From positions 3,015,001 through 3,079,000 of the forward strand of contig NZ_CP034448.1 in the NCBI RefSeq assembly GCF_003952465.1: a stretch of DNA of 64,000 nucleotides, written 5' to 3'. This document shows positions 15,709 through 24,590 of the stretch, in pieces. Under the pieces are notes generated by a model. That model worked only from the letters and a program-made list of their open reading frames with translations. It was not told the DNA's origin and searched no databases. The DNA comes from Mesorhizobium sp. M1B.F.Ca.ET.045.04.1.1 (GTDB lineage Bacteria > Pseudomonadota > Alphaproteobacteria > Rhizobiales > Rhizobiaceae). The translations under genes were made by a program, and so were the position numbers. Position 1 is the stretch's first letter. Each line of letters opens with the position of its first letter.

Positions 15709-15916
15709 GGACTCTCCTCCTACAGAGCCCCCAAAACAGCGATCGAATAGCAGCTACAACGACCGCCCGCATTTAACTTTGATGTAGCGCGCGCCCGTAT
15801 GCGCCATGGTGACCGACCCGACAAAAGCCAACCTTTTCCACCGGCAGCCGTTGTTCCTCGAAAGGGAGATGACGATGCCGACCAGCACCTGATCGAAAAC
15901 CGAGACCGCGAAGACG

Positions 15917-16630
15917 GTGCGCAGGCAGCGCGGCGTGCAGCGCAAGGTCGATGCCGCCGACCGCGTCAAGCCGAACGGCAAATCCAAATCGAAAGGCGCC
16001 ATGCAGGCCGGCGCGCGCCAATATCCGGTGCCGCCATTTCCGAAGCAGCACCATGCAAAGCCGGGCGAGGAATGGGCGATCGTGCCGGCGCCGCTCTACG
16101 AGGCGCCGTTCTGGCAGGGCTCTGGCAAGCTGGCGGGCAATGTGGCGCTGATCACCGGCGGCGATTCCGGTATCGGCCGTGCCGTCGCGGTTCTCTTCGC
16201 ACGCGAAGGCGCCGATGTCGCCATCGTCTATCTCAGCGAGCATCGCGACGCCAAGACGACGAAAGCGGCGGTCGAGGCCGAAGGCAGGCGCTGTATTATC
16301 CTTCGCGGCGATGTTGCCAGGCGCGCCTTCTGCCGCAAGGCGGTTGAGCGGACGGTGAAGGCTTTTGGCAGGCTCGACGTGCTCGTCAACAACGCCGCTT
16401 TCCAGGTGCACTCGGCCGATTTCGCCGACCTCACCGAGCAGCACTTCGACACCACGCTGAAGACCAATCTCTACGGCTATTTCCATATGGCGCAGGAAGC
16501 CGTGCCGCACATGAAGCCGGGATCGGCGATCATCAACACCGGCTCCGTCACCGGCATCGAGGGCTCGAAAGAGCGCTTGGTGGGGCGTGGCTTGAAACTT
16601 TTCAAGGTCAAGCGAGTTACCGTCCGGTAG
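15917..16630 (+). pseudogene. Short-chain dehydrogenase, C-terminally truncated
   Basis: The frame holds the N-terminal extension of the YghA-like SDR group (QYPVPPFPKQHHAKPGEEW), the cofactor motif VALITGGDSGIGRAVAVLF, NNAAFQ, and NTGSVTGIEGSKE with the catalytic Ser region. Immediately after GSKE, where YxxxK (DYAATKGA in relatives) should follow, the sequence changes to an unrelated 19 residues and a stop at 16630, then a terminator. The catalytic Tyr and Lys and the last third of the domain are lost, so the product cannot be active. The start is uncertain; the homologous frame may begin upstream near 15871. Confidence 0.65.
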
Positions 16631-16661
16631 TCCCGGACACCCGAACTACCTCCCACAATTG

Positions 16662-16695
16662 CCGCCCCGGTTTCTCCCATCCGGGGCGGTTTTTT
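16662..16695 (+). terminator. Rho-independent terminator
   Basis: Perfect stem CCGCCCCGG (16662-16670) / CCGGGGCGG (16681-16689) followed by TTTTTT. It closes the truncated SDR transcript. Confidence 0.8.
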
Positions 16696-16916
16696 CCTGC
16701 CTGGACGCGGCATCGACATGCCTTGCCGTATTGCCCGATCTTCGCGGTCCTGAAGCGCGGAACCATCAGGCTCTTGCCGAATTGACTTCGGCGGGCCGCG
16801 TCAGCCGGACCTGGTGGCAAAGAGAACAGGGTGGTTTTTCCGGCTTCATACCCTGGCCTAGAAAAGGCAGTCGAGCTCTTGTCCCACCCGGCCCGCTGCA
16901 ATTCGGGCGAGGGCGC

Positions 16917-18020
16917 ATGGCAAAGAGGGCAGATTTCAGCAAGGCAGGTCCTGAGCCGCGCAAAGGCATGCCGAGCCCGCGTCTCAGCGAAAGCGATTTC
17001 AAGGAACGCTATCGCAGGCAATTTTACGACCCGGCGTTCCGGCCGGAGGCGGATGCCATTGGCAGGCTCGCCGAGATTGCGTGGCAGGCCTACACCGAAG
17101 GACGCAAGAGCCCGATCACCAGAAAGGCAGGGCAGGGTTTTCACAATCCCGACTACGACCTCTCGGTCGAATGGATCGCCGCGCATGAGGCGGTCGAGGC
17201 CGCGAAACGCCGCTATGAAGACAAGGCCGCGCCATCTCGCATTCTTCTGATCAACGGCTCCTCGCGCAGCGAACACACCTGTCCCGGCGAAATGTCGAAA
17301 AGTTTTCGCCTCGTCGAGTTGGCCCGCACCGCCCTTGCAGCCAGGCGGGGCTTCTCGATCGAGATTCTCGACCTTGCGCGGCTCGCCTCCGAATACGGTC
17401 GCAGGATTTTTCCCTGCAAGGCGTGCTTCTCGACCGCGGCCGCGCTCTGCCACTGGCCGTGCTCCTGCTATCCCAACCATTCGCTCGGCCAGGTCAACGA
17501 CTGGATGAACGAGATCTACCCGCTTTGGGTCGAGGCGCATGGCGTGATGATCGTTACGCCGGTGAACTGGTATCAGACGTCCTCACCGGTGAAGCTGATG
17601 ATGGACCGCCTGGTCTGTGCAGATGGCGGCAATCCCGATCCATCACAGACGCAAGGCAAGGACGCGGCACTCGCCAAGAAGGTCGAGCTTGCCGGCTGGG
17701 ACTATCCGCGCCATCTCGCCGGTCGACTGTTCTCCGTCATCGTACACGGCGACACCGAAGGTGCCGGGGAGGTGGGTCACAGTCTCGCCGACTGGCTGCG
17801 CTCGATGAAGCTCGATCCGGTCGGGGAGGCGGCCGAGCTTGACCGCTATATCGGCTACTGGAAACCCTATGCGACGAGCCACGACGAACTCGACGCCGAC
17901 CACGCCGTGCAGGCGGAGGTTCGCAACGCCGCGCTGGCGCTTGCCGAGGCCATCGAAAAACGCCGGGCCGGATCATTTCAGACCACCGGAATCGGGCTCG
18001 AGGATCCGCGCCCGAAATAG
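16917..18020 (+). CDS. Flavodoxin-like NAD(P)H-dependent oxidoreductase
   Basis: From ATG 16917 (GCGAGGGCG upstream) the protein has 367 residues. A 110-residue N-terminal helical extension precedes a flavodoxin-like domain: ILLINGSSRSEHTCPGEMSK (phosphate-binding loop), CKACFSTAAALCHWPC, and MIVTPVNWYQTSSPVKLMMD typical of NADPH-dependent FMN reductases. It ends in a helical tail. The likely role is FMN-dependent reduction of quinones or similar substrates in the cytoplasm. The CxxC-rich motif after the flavin loop is seen in this subfamily. The gene lies 8 bases before the YihY frame and may be co-transcribed with it. Confidence 0.75.
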   Translation: MAKRADFSKAGPEPRKGMPSPRLSESDFKERYRRQFYDPAFRPEADAIGRLAEIAWQAYTEGRKSPITRKAGQGFHNPDYDLSVEWIAAHEAVEAAKRRYEDKAAPSRILLINGSSRSEHTCPGEMSKSFRLVELARTALAARRGFSIEILDLARLASEYGRRIFPCKACFSTAAALCHWPCSCYPNHSLGQVNDWMNEIYPLWVEAHGVMIVTPVNWYQTSSPVKLMMDRLVCADGGNPDPSQTQGKDAALAKKVELAGWDYPRHLAGRLFSVIVHGDTEGAGEVGHSLADWLRSMKLDPVGEAAELDRYIGYWKPYATSHDELDADHAVQAEVRNAALALAEAIEKRRAGSFQTTGIGLEDPRPK

Positions 18021-18052
18021 CCAGCGGCGTGAATAGGCCGACGGTGAGAGAT

Positions 18053-19070
18053 ATGCAGCGCTGGTTCCAGGAAGCCTGGGTTCTGCTCAAGGAGAGCGTT
18101 GCCGGGTACCTCAACGACAACGCCCTGAGTCATGGCGCGGCGATGGCCTTCTATGCCACGACCTCGCTGGCGCCGATCCTTCTGATCGTCGTGGCGGTCG
18201 CGGGTATCGTCATCGGCAACGACGCCGCCCAACTCGCGCTCTCGGCCGAGTTCTCGGGCGTGATGGGGCCGCAGAGCGCCGATCTCCTCAAGGCGACGAT
18301 CGAGACCGCCTCGCATCGCGGGTCCAGCACACTTGCCACCATCGTCGGGTTGATCGCGCTGCTTGTCACTGCCTCGGGCGTCTTCGGCGAGATGCAGCAG
18401 TCGCTGAACCAAATCTGGAAGGTCAAACCCGACGGCGTTTCGCTTTCGCGCCTGGTGCGGGCGAGGGCGGCGAGCCTCGGCCTGGTGGCGGCCCTTGGTT
18501 TCATGCTTCTGGTGTCGCTCGCCGCAAGCACCGCGATCTCGGCGTTGAGCGAGTATATCAACGAACGCCTACCGTTCGGCGAGTTGATCGTCAGCGCCGT
18601 CAACACCATTGTCTCCTTCGTGCTGATCGCGCTGCTCTTCTCGGCGATCTACAAGGTCCTGCCGGACCGCAGGCTCAAATGGCGCGACGTCGCGGTCGGT
18701 TCGGTCGTCACCGCGCTGCTGTTCACCATCGGCAAATCGCTCATCGGCTGGTATATCGGCACCAGCGCCATCGCCACCTCCTATGGCGCTGCCGGTGCGC
18801 TGATGGTGGTGCTGGTCTGGGTCTACTACTCGGCCCAGATTTTTTTTCTTCGGCGCCGAGATCACCCGAGCTTATTCGGTACGGAGCGGCAGCCGGCAGG
18901 ACCTCGCGCCGCTAGTGGCGCCGTCTCGGAATCGATCAGCCCAGCAGGTTCAGCGCGGGTCCACGGTCGGCTCGCGGTCCGCGGTCTCCGACAGCGAGGT
19001 TCGCGGTTGGATCGTCTTCAGCAGTCTGATCACGCTGCTGGTCTCGCAGGTTTGGCGGCGGAGGGGTTGA
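18053..19070 (+). pseudogene. YihY/BrkB-family membrane protein, frameshifted in a T run
   Basis: The first 262 codons (from ATG 18053) encode a typical YihY protein: ALSHGAAMAFYATTSLAPIL, QQSLNQIWKVKP, six hydrophobic segments and the signature TSYGAAGALMVVLVWVYYSA. At a run of eight T (18840-18847) the frame slips. Removing one base restores QIFFFGAEITRAYSVR, the expected YihY C-terminus, with a stop at 19068-19070; uncorrected, a spurious Arg-rich tail runs to 19180. It is either a true homopolymer frameshift or a sequencing error. The protein family is inner-membrane, of unknown transport function. Confidence 0.75.
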
Positions 19071-19335
19071 GCTGCCCCCGGGGCGGTGAACGCAAGTCCG
19101 CCGTACTTCAGGTGGAACTAATACACGGCTTTGAAGTTTGGCTCTGCAGCGGCGCCGACTTGAGGACGCCGCATCTGTAGCGCGCTCGGGCCGAGAGCGC
19201 CGCGACGGTTGTTTGCGCGCGTCAGATCGGAAACCTGCAGCCGGTCCGTCTTATTCTTAGTTTGCCCACTAAACCTTTGGAACGAAAGCCCGTTCGCGGA
19301 ATTGGTATTTCGTCTCAAGAATATAGGAGGTCTCT

Positions 19336-19413
19336 ATGGGACGCGGTATATTGCTTTGGCTGCTCGGAGTTCCAATTCCGATTATCATCCTGCTCATGCT
19401 GTTCGCACGGTAG
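19336..19413 (+). CDS. 25-residue hydrophobic membrane peptide
   Basis: TAGGAGG precedes ATG 19336; the product is MGRGILLWLLGVPIPIIILL followed by MLFAR. One short transmembrane helix containing the characteristic GxPIPIII turn. Similar peptides are scattered in rhizobial stress regions. It lies 9 bases before the next gene, implying co-transcription. Confidence 0.65.
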   Translation: MGRGILLWLLGVPIPIIILLMLFAR

Positions 19414-19422
19414 GAGCGTCAG

Positions 19423-20331
19423 ATGAATTCCGCAGTTACTGACGTTGAAGTTTCCGCTCCGAGGGAATCTTCGTCATCCGCCGTGAACTGGGGCCCGATC
19501 ATCGCCGGCGCCTTCGCGGCGTCGACGCTGACGGTGGTGCTGATGCTGATCGGCTCGGGGCTTGGGCTGACCATGGTTTCACCCTGGACCGGGGCAAGCG
19601 CATCGGCCACCACTTTCGCGGTTTCGGCAGCGGTGTGGCTGGTGATCGTGCAATGGCTCTCTGCCGGCCTGGGCGGCTATCTGACCGGTCGGCTACGGAC
19701 GAAGTGGGTCGGCATTCATGACGACGAAGTCTACTTCCGAGATACGGCACACGGCTTCCTTGCCTGGGCTCTGGCAACGTTGCTCGTCGCTGGCGTTCTT
19801 GGTTCTGCTTTGTCCGCAACGGTTGGCGCTGGCGTGCAGGCTGCGTCCAATGTCGCGGCTGGCGCGGCGGCGGGCGCTTCGTCGGCGGCCACAAATGCGG
19901 CCGGAGCCACCGACAACAACAGCCTGGGCTATTTCGTCGATATGCTGTTCCGTCCCGCGGACACCGGTGCCGTCGCGCCGGCCGGGCAGAACGATGCCGG
20001 CGCAACGGCACAGGCAACACGCATCCTGGTGGTAAGCGCCGCCAAGGGCGAAGTGTCGGCCGATGACAAGGCCTACCTTGCGAAGCTGGTCGCCTCCCGC
20101 ACCGGGCTTTCGCAGGCCGATGCCGCCAAGCGCGTCGACACGGTCATTGCAGGCATAGATGATGCCAAGAACAAGGCGAAGGCGGCTGCGGACACCGCCA
20201 GGAAGGCAAGCGCTACTTTCGCGCTGGTCGGCGCCCTGTCGATGATTGTGGGCGCTTTCATCGCCAGTGTCGCGGCAGCACTTGGTGGCAAGCAACGTGA
20301 TGAAGACGAGGCACTCTTCGTTCGCGGCTGA
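19423..20331 (+). CDS. Rhizobial integral membrane protein (often annotated PhnA-like)
   Basis: A 302-residue protein with an N-terminal hydrophilic tail, then WGPIIAGAFAASTLTVVLML (TM1, about 23-46), TM2 ending in LGGYLTGRLRTKW, a DDEVYFRDTAHGFLAWALAT motif leading TM3, a long Ala-rich region (130-160), a charged central region (DDKAYLAKLVASRTGLSQ) and a last TM (ATFALVGALSMIVGAFIASV). This layout is conserved in Hyphomicrobiales, where it is sometimes labelled PhnA-like without evidence of phosphonate work. It is likely an envelope-stress membrane protein. A hairpin terminator follows. Confidence 0.7.
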   Translation: MNSAVTDVEVSAPRESSSSAVNWGPIIAGAFAASTLTVVLMLIGSGLGLTMVSPWTGASASATTFAVSAAVWLVIVQWLSAGLGGYLTGRLRTKWVGIHDDEVYFRDTAHGFLAWALATLLVAGVLGSALSATVGAGVQAASNVAAGAAAGASSAATNAAGATDNNSLGYFVDMLFRPADTGAVAPAGQNDAGATAQATRILVVSAAKGEVSADDKAYLAKLVASRTGLSQADAAKRVDTVIAGIDDAKNKAKAAADTARKASATFALVGALSMIVGAFIASVAAALGGKQRDEDEALFVRG

Positions 20332-20360
20332 CAGCCTCACCCGTAATCTTGCCGCCCCTG

Positions 20361-20392
20361 AGCGGTTTGGTTTGATTGAAAACCGAACCGCT
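20361..20392 (+). terminator. Hairpin terminator
   Basis: AGCGGTTTGGTTT (20361-20373) pairs with AAAACCGAACCGCT (20379-20392) apart from one position. It lies 30 bases after the stop of the membrane protein gene. Confidence 0.6.
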
Positions 20393-20769
20393 CACCTTGT
20401 CGAGCCAGCGCTCGAACTGGCGTTTCTGTCGATCCTCCTGGCGCTTTTGGATTTCGTAGGAAGAGGGAGCCGGCGGCAGGACGTGCCAGTGGTCGAGGTG
20501 GCGGCGCCTCCGCTCACTGGCGCTCACCAGACGCAGGTGAAACCGCCGCCCTGCAGGCAAAGCTCAACGAGATCACCGTCGCGCTCGATGTCCTAGCAAA
20601 GAGGTCGTCGGCCTCGAGTATAAATCGCCAAGACGATAAACTAGGAACTGAAGAACATCGAAGCCCGCGTCGCCGCGGTGACGGGCGCGAGAGCTTCCGA
20701 GCCTATATCGTAGAACGGCGAGGCGCGCGGCGGCTCGAGTTACCGGCAACACGATGCCTGGGTGGCAGG

Positions 20770-20925
20770 CCTATCGAAGCAGGGAGCGGCGTCGGCCATC
20801 CGCCTTTCCTTGGCTTTGACGCAGCGAGCGCGGAGTTCATCGACCTCGCCTTCCGTGAGATGCTCGATACCGATGAAGTCGTCTCGGCATGGCCCGAATG
20901 GATCAGCTCGTCGAGCTTGGCACGG
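20770..20925 (-). pseudogene. Possible low-affinity iron permease C-terminal remnant
   Basis: The minus strand reads KLDELIHSGHAET and, after a frame change, DFIGIEHLTEGEVDELRARC and VKAKERR. The order KLDELI...LIGIEHLTEEE...RA.C..A resembles the cytoplasmic tail of low-affinity Fe permease family proteins. A similar short piece (AALQAKLNEITVALD) lies on the plus strand at about 20545-20595. No membrane domain is visible in the flanks, so this is debris. Assignment is tentative. Confidence 0.3.
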
Positions 20926-21114
20926 CGGCGCCGTCGTGACCCTCACTTTCCAACGCGCCGGTAAGGTTGGTGTCGTCGGCGTGAAACCACATGGCCGGCA
21001 CGTCAATATCAACCGCGCAAGATCGGCGGCAAACTGCCGCTACTGGCGAGCCGCGAACCCGCCTGGCCATCAGTCAATCCGGAGTCTCGTAAATTGCTCG
21101 GGCTTCCAGAGAGA

Positions 21115-21189
21115 TCACCGGAGGCCGAGGAAGCTCAGTATAGCTATTATGATGACTATTGCTCCTACGAGCCAGATAAGATTGTTCAT
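21115..21189 (-). CDS. 24-residue membrane peptide
   Basis: GGGAGAG precedes ATG 21189; the product is MNNLIWLVGAIVIIIAILSF followed by LGLR, a single transmembrane helix. It lies 58 bases downstream of the PRC-barrel gene on the same strand and probably belongs to its stress transcript. Function unknown. Confidence 0.6.
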   Translation of the reverse strand: MNNLIWLVGAIVIIIAILSFLGLR

Positions 21190-21247
21190 GGTTTCTCTCC
21201 CTGTTGAGCAACGCCCGGGTCGCAGCCGGCGCGGACGCATTTCGACC

Positions 21248-22102
21248 TCACTGCTTGACAATGATGCGCTGCTTGTCGCGGTTCTGAGCGTAGGTGCCCT
21301 TGTCGTAGGCCGTTTGTGCCTCCAACTGATCCTTGGTGAAATTCGTGTAGAGATACCGGTTGCCGTTCTTGTCGGTCATGAACTTGAGGTTCTCCATGCC
21401 GACTGCGACCTTCTTTTCGCCAATGCCGAGAAAGCCGCCGACGTCCACGATGATGGCATCGACCTTCTTGTCGCCGGTCAGGATGACATCGCCGATTTCG
21501 CCGACCTTCGCATCGTCCGCGCCATAGACATTGGTGCCGATTAGATTTGCCGCGCTGATCTTGTCGGACGGCATCGCGGTCAGCGTCGACTTGTCGATAG
21601 AGGCCGTCGCGGTCTGGTCCGTCTTGGCCGGGGCCGTTTGGTTGGCCGTGCTGGCGGCGGGCTGGGTGTTGTTGGATGCCGAGGCCGTCTCATAGGCCTT
21701 GATGTCGAAGTTGGGCTGAGCCTGAAGCTCTTCCTTCGTCGTCTTCGCGACCAGCCAGCGCTCGCCCTTCTTGTCGACCCATTCGATCTTGTTGAAATCG
21801 TAGGCCACATTCTTCTCGCCGACGCCGAGGACCCCGCCGACACCGATGACGATCAATTTAGCTTTGCCGCCCTTGTCGAGGACGATGTCGTTGACCTTGC
21901 CGATCTTCGTCGCGTCATCGGCCGTGCTGTCATAGACCGTCGCGCCCATAATCTTGGACACGAGGCTTCCATCGGTCACGGGCGCGACGACCGCGGCTTG
22001 GGAAGCCGGCTTGGTCTTGTCTTCAGCGTAGGCGCCGGCGGTGCAGAGCGCAGTCGACAGAAGCGCGGCGGTCGCCGCGGTCACCAATATCTTCGGGATC
22101 AT
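21248..22102 (-). CDS. Exported protein with two PRC-barrel domains
   Basis: A 284-residue product from ATG 22102 (AAGGAAATC upstream). The signal peptide (MIPKILVTAATAALLSTALC, cleavage near AYA) is followed by two PRC-barrel repeats. The first includes LVSKIMGATVYDST, IVIGVGGVLGVGEKNVAYDF and a W-rich strand. The second includes AANLIGTNVYGADDAKVGEI and AIIVDVGGFLGIGEKKVAVG. A Thr/Gln/Ala-rich linker joins them. PRC-barrel proteins of this exported kind are abundant general-stress proteins in rhizobia. A perfect EcfG promoter lies upstream. Confidence 0.85.
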   Translation of the reverse strand: MIPKILVTAATAALLSTALCTAGAYAEDKTKPASQAAVVAPVTDGSLVSKIMGATVYDSTADDATKIGKVNDIVLDKGGKAKLIVIGVGGVLGVGEKNVAYDFNKIEWVDKKGERWLVAKTTKEELQAQPNFDIKAYETASASNNTQPAASTANQTAPAKTDQTATASIDKSTLTAMPSDKISAANLIGTNVYGADDAKVGEIGDVILTGDKKVDAIIVDVGGFLGIGEKKVAVGMENLKFMTDKNGNRYLYTNFTKDQLEAQTAYDKGTYAQNRDKQRIIVKQ

Positions 22103-22167
22103 GGTAGATTTCCTTGTGGTTGCCTGGTTGATGGACCGCCGTTCTTTTGCCGGCGTCGCTTTCGACC

Positions 22168-22192
22168 AACGGCAGTGATTGGCTTGTGTTCC
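22168..22192 (-). promoter_or_regulatory. EcfG promoter of the PRC-barrel gene
   Basis: Minus strand: GGAAC (22192-22188), 16 bases, CGTT (22171-22168). This is a perfect match, 65 bases before the ATG at 22102. Confidence 0.75.
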
Positions 22193-22527
22193 GCGCCTGG
22201 GCCCACGGTCCAAGTCGGAGTAGACCGAAGTCCCATCAGGACGCTCAGGTGGCCCGTCGGAGTGGCGTTGAGCCCCCTGCCTCGCCTGGCAAGCGATCCC
22301 TGCAAGCCATGTCGAAATCAGCGCTTTTCGTGGGTGGGCCTTCTCGCCAACAGGGACGACGACCGGGAAGTACTAGAGCGCGAAGCCAAGGCGCTGGGCG
22401 CACGGTGACAAGGCGTTCTGATCTAGGCCCAATGATACCGGCAGGCGCAATGGCGGCCCGCTTTGAGAACGAAGCCGATTATTTTACCTGTGTCCGATCT
22501 GTGGGCAGCCGGTCGATATGCGGGATC
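22193..22527. other. Intergenic, no gene supported
   Basis: Contains GACCGAAGTCCCATC (near 22226), a variant of the motif at 12222. No coding signal on either strand. Confidence 0.35.
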
Positions 22528-22716
22528 TCAGGCAAGTGATGTGGCACGACAGGCCCGTGCACGATCGGTTAGACATAGACGCTCGCCATCATTCTTCGGC
22601 GATACCGGCACCCGGTTGCGGATGTGACTGTTGAAGTAGCGGCCCTTGGGCCGATCGCAACACGGCAAAGGTCTCTGCGGGACGTCCTCAAACTCATACA
22701 GTTTGTCCCTGGGCAC
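22528..22716 (-). CDS. Possible hypothetical protein or fragment
   Basis: A GTG-initiated 62-codon frame, VPRDKLYEFEDVPQRPLPCC, DRPKGRYFNSHIRNRVPV. The composition is protein-like and different from the surrounding random frames, but there is no ribosome binding site and the frame is open upstream to 22760 without an ATG. It may be a fragment of a lost gene. Confidence 0.3.
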   Translation of the reverse strand: MPRDKLYEFEDVPQRPLPCCDRPKGRYFNSHIRNRVPVSPKNDGERLCLTDRARACRATSLA

Positions 22717-22926
22717 GAACCACCCGCGCGCCTGCCCGCAGAGATCGATAGCTGTTGATGGCTATTGAGCGCGTGCGAGGCGCATTTGCCATGCATGACC
22801 ACGGTTCCTACAGGCATGTTCTTACCTCGTCCCCATAGAAACGCCGCCCGCGGCGCGACCTCCGAGGCGGCTTACTTGCCCGCACAACGGCATCACCCCG
22901 GACGACCGCGGATAGTGCGTGAAGCG

Positions 22927-23130
22927 CTACCAACCTTGGCGGGCGTACCACTCATCGATGTCGCGGCGGACGCGGTCCTTCTCGATGCCATAGCGTTCCT
23001 GAATCTTGCCTTCGAGTTGGTCGCGCTTGCCGGCGATGCGGTCGAGGTCGTCGTCGGTGAGCTTGCCCCATTGTTCCTTGACCTTGCCCCTGACCTGCTT
23101 CCAGTTTCCTTCGACACGGTTCCAATCCAT
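22927..23130 (-). CDS. CsbD family stress protein
   Basis: A 67-residue product from ATG 23130 (AAGGAG upstream): MDWNRVEGNWKQVRGKVKEQ, WGKLTDDDLDRIAGKRDQLE, GKIQERYGIEKDRVRRDIDE, WYARQGW. This is a complete CsbD domain. CsbD proteins are small, highly charged cytoplasmic proteins that accumulate under general stress. The perfect EcfG promoter 32 bases upstream agrees with sigma-factor control. Confidence 0.95.
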   Translation of the reverse strand: MDWNRVEGNWKQVRGKVKEQWGKLTDDDLDRIAGKRDQLEGKIQERYGIEKDRVRRDIDEWYARQGW

Positions 23131-23161
23131 GGTGCGGATCTCCTTCGTTTGCATACGGACT

Positions 23162-23186
23162 AACGGCGGCGCTGCTTCGGAGTTCC
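23162..23186 (-). promoter_or_regulatory. EcfG promoter of the CsbD gene
   Basis: Minus strand: GGAAC (23186-23182), 16 bases, CGTT (23165-23162). A perfect consensus match ending 32 bases before the ATG. Confidence 0.8.
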
Positions 23187-23353
23187 TGACAAGGCGAGGG
23201 AACATTTAGACGCTACTGATATTTCTGTTGCAGCACGGCGCGCAGTCCCGCACCTCCGCGCAAGGCGTGCTGTGGATCGGGTATCCAGAGCCCGGTCGAG
23301 CCCGCCCCGGTGACCCCCGCCGGGGTGGGCATCTATTGAGAGATCGGCCAAGA

Positions 23354-23749
23354 TCATGCTTTGCCAAGCGGCGAAGATCGCAGCGTGGTGCCGCTCGCCG
23401 GGCTGGAGTCCGTCGCTCCGTCTTTCGAATCCAAATGGAGCACCTGAAGGTGCGGCAGCCTCTGCTCGTTTAGCGCCTTTTCCAAATCGTCGCGGTTGTC
23501 GGCCGGACAGGCATCGGGCAGGTCGAGCGCGGTCAGCGCCTCATCGTCGAACTCAACGGCTGCGCCATAGACCTGAGCCATCTGCATCACCAGGCTCTCG
23601 ATGTCTTCGCGTGCTACGTTCTCGTCGAGATTCTTGAGCCTAATCTCTTCCGACAGCCTGATGATGTCGACAACGCCGTTTTCCCACAAGGCGTGCTGGA
23701 CCTTGCAATGGGCGTCGGTGCGCAACCGGTCGGAAAATCCTCGTGGCAT
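23354..23749 (-). CDS. Conserved hypothetical protein
   Basis: A 131-residue product from ATG 23749, with AAAGGAGG upstream. It reads MPRGFSDRLRTDAHCKVQHA, LWENGVVDIIRLSEEIRLKN, LVMQMAQVYGAAVEFDDEAL and a disordered Ser/Thr/Pro tail. The helical N-terminal 100 residues are typical of a small rhizobial cytoplasmic family without known function. The upstream region shared with the divergent RHH gene contains inverted repeats that may regulate both. Confidence 0.6.
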   Translation of the reverse strand: MPRGFSDRLRTDAHCKVQHALWENGVVDIIRLSEEIRLKNLDENVAREDIESLVMQMAQVYGAAVEFDDEALTALDLPDACPADNRDDLEKALNEQRLPHLQVLHLDSKDGATDSSPASGTTLRSSPLGKA

Positions 23750-23862
23750 CGGAAAACCCTCCTTTCGCGGACGGTTTATCTCTCTGCCGGCATAATGCGC
23801 CAACGTCACACCATTGGCAATCAAAAAATGCAAAAATCTGTAGATAAATCAATAAGTTAGCA

Positions 23863-23902
23863 TAGTACCACAAATGTGGTTTCGCTATATGGTTAGTACC
23901 AT
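23863..23902. promoter_or_regulatory. Paired inverted repeats, candidate operator
   Basis: ACCACAAATGTGGT (23867-23880) and ATGGTTAGTACCAT (23889-23902) are two short palindromes. TAGTACCA occurs twice, at 23863 and 23895, 32 bases apart (about three helical turns). They sit in an AT-rich divergent intergenic region beside a ribbon-helix-helix gene, the kind of protein that binds such repeats. Confidence 0.4.
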
Positions 23903-24022
23903 TAGGGTCGCTCGCCTTTGGCGTTTGGCATCATCTTGACCTCATTTGAGCCGAGCCCTACTTGCACTAAAAATAAGTAAGATACTCATTCGTGGCATTA
24001 TGGTCCGCTTAGGGAGGCTGGG

Positions 24023-24268
24023 ATGGCTGAATTGGAGCGGCCGCAGAGGCTGCAGATCATGTTGACTGAAGAGGAACTGGCGGCAGTCGAGAACTGGCGC
24101 TTCGAAAAACGCATGCCGAGCCGTTCCGCCGCAGTGCGCGAACTTCTGCGCCGGGGGCTCGCGGCGGAGGGTTTCCTGACCGCCGAGACCGGCATGAAGT
24201 CGCAGGAGTTCGGTGTGCTGGGTGCCGAATGGGATAAGGCCGAAAATCCCGACCGTTCCGAGGCTTAG
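24023..24268 (+). CDS. Ribbon-helix-helix-like small protein
   Basis: An 81-residue product with GGGAGG before ATG 24023: RPQRLQIMLTEEELAAVENW, RFEKRMPSRSAAVRELLRRG, LAAEGF. The short beta strand followed by two helices with PSRSAAVRELLRRG is the RHH fold of CopG/Arc-type DNA-binding proteins. The C-terminal 30 residues are acidic. It may autoregulate through the repeats at 23863-23902; no toxin partner is adjacent. Confidence 0.65.
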   Translation: MAELERPQRLQIMLTEEELAAVENWRFEKRMPSRSAAVRELLRRGLAAEGFLTAETGMKSQEFGVLGAEWDKAENPDRSEA

Positions 24269-24300
24269 GCGCTTGCCGCGATTCCCAGTCGCGCTAGCTG

Positions 24301-24590
24301 TAAGCTTTCAGGGGTGAGGGCGTGGCGAGCTTCGAGACGCTGCGCAGGCGCAAGGACAGCTCACTGATTGCTGTTTCGGTCACGGTCTCGCCGATCAGGA
24401 ACCTTTCCGGCGAGATAGTCGGCGCGTCTACGATCTCCCGCGACATCACCGCCGCCAAGGAGAGCGAGCGCCGCATCCGGCTCCTGATGCGCGAGGTCAA
24501 CCACCGCGTGAAGAACCAGTTCGCGGTGATCCTGTCGATGTGAGGGAAACCAACAAGCGCTCCGCCAACCCTCTTCTGGTCACGTCGGAT
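24301..24590 (+). pseudogene. PAS sensor histidine kinase fragment
   Basis: The frame encodes the end of a PAS domain (SLIAVSVTVSPIRNLSGEIV, GASTISRDITAAKESERRI) and the start of an HWE/HisKA_2 kinase domain (LLMREVNHRVKNQFAVILSM with the phosphoacceptor H). A TGA at 24541 and a frame change then give RETNKRSANP, the next expected segment, before similarity ends. N- and C-terminal parts are missing; a dead fragment. Confidence 0.65.

Noticed and set aside
23300..23330. GC-rich hairpin GCCCGCCCCGG/CCGGGGTGGGC
   Set aside because: Stem has a mismatch and no T-run on either strand; not convincing as a terminator.
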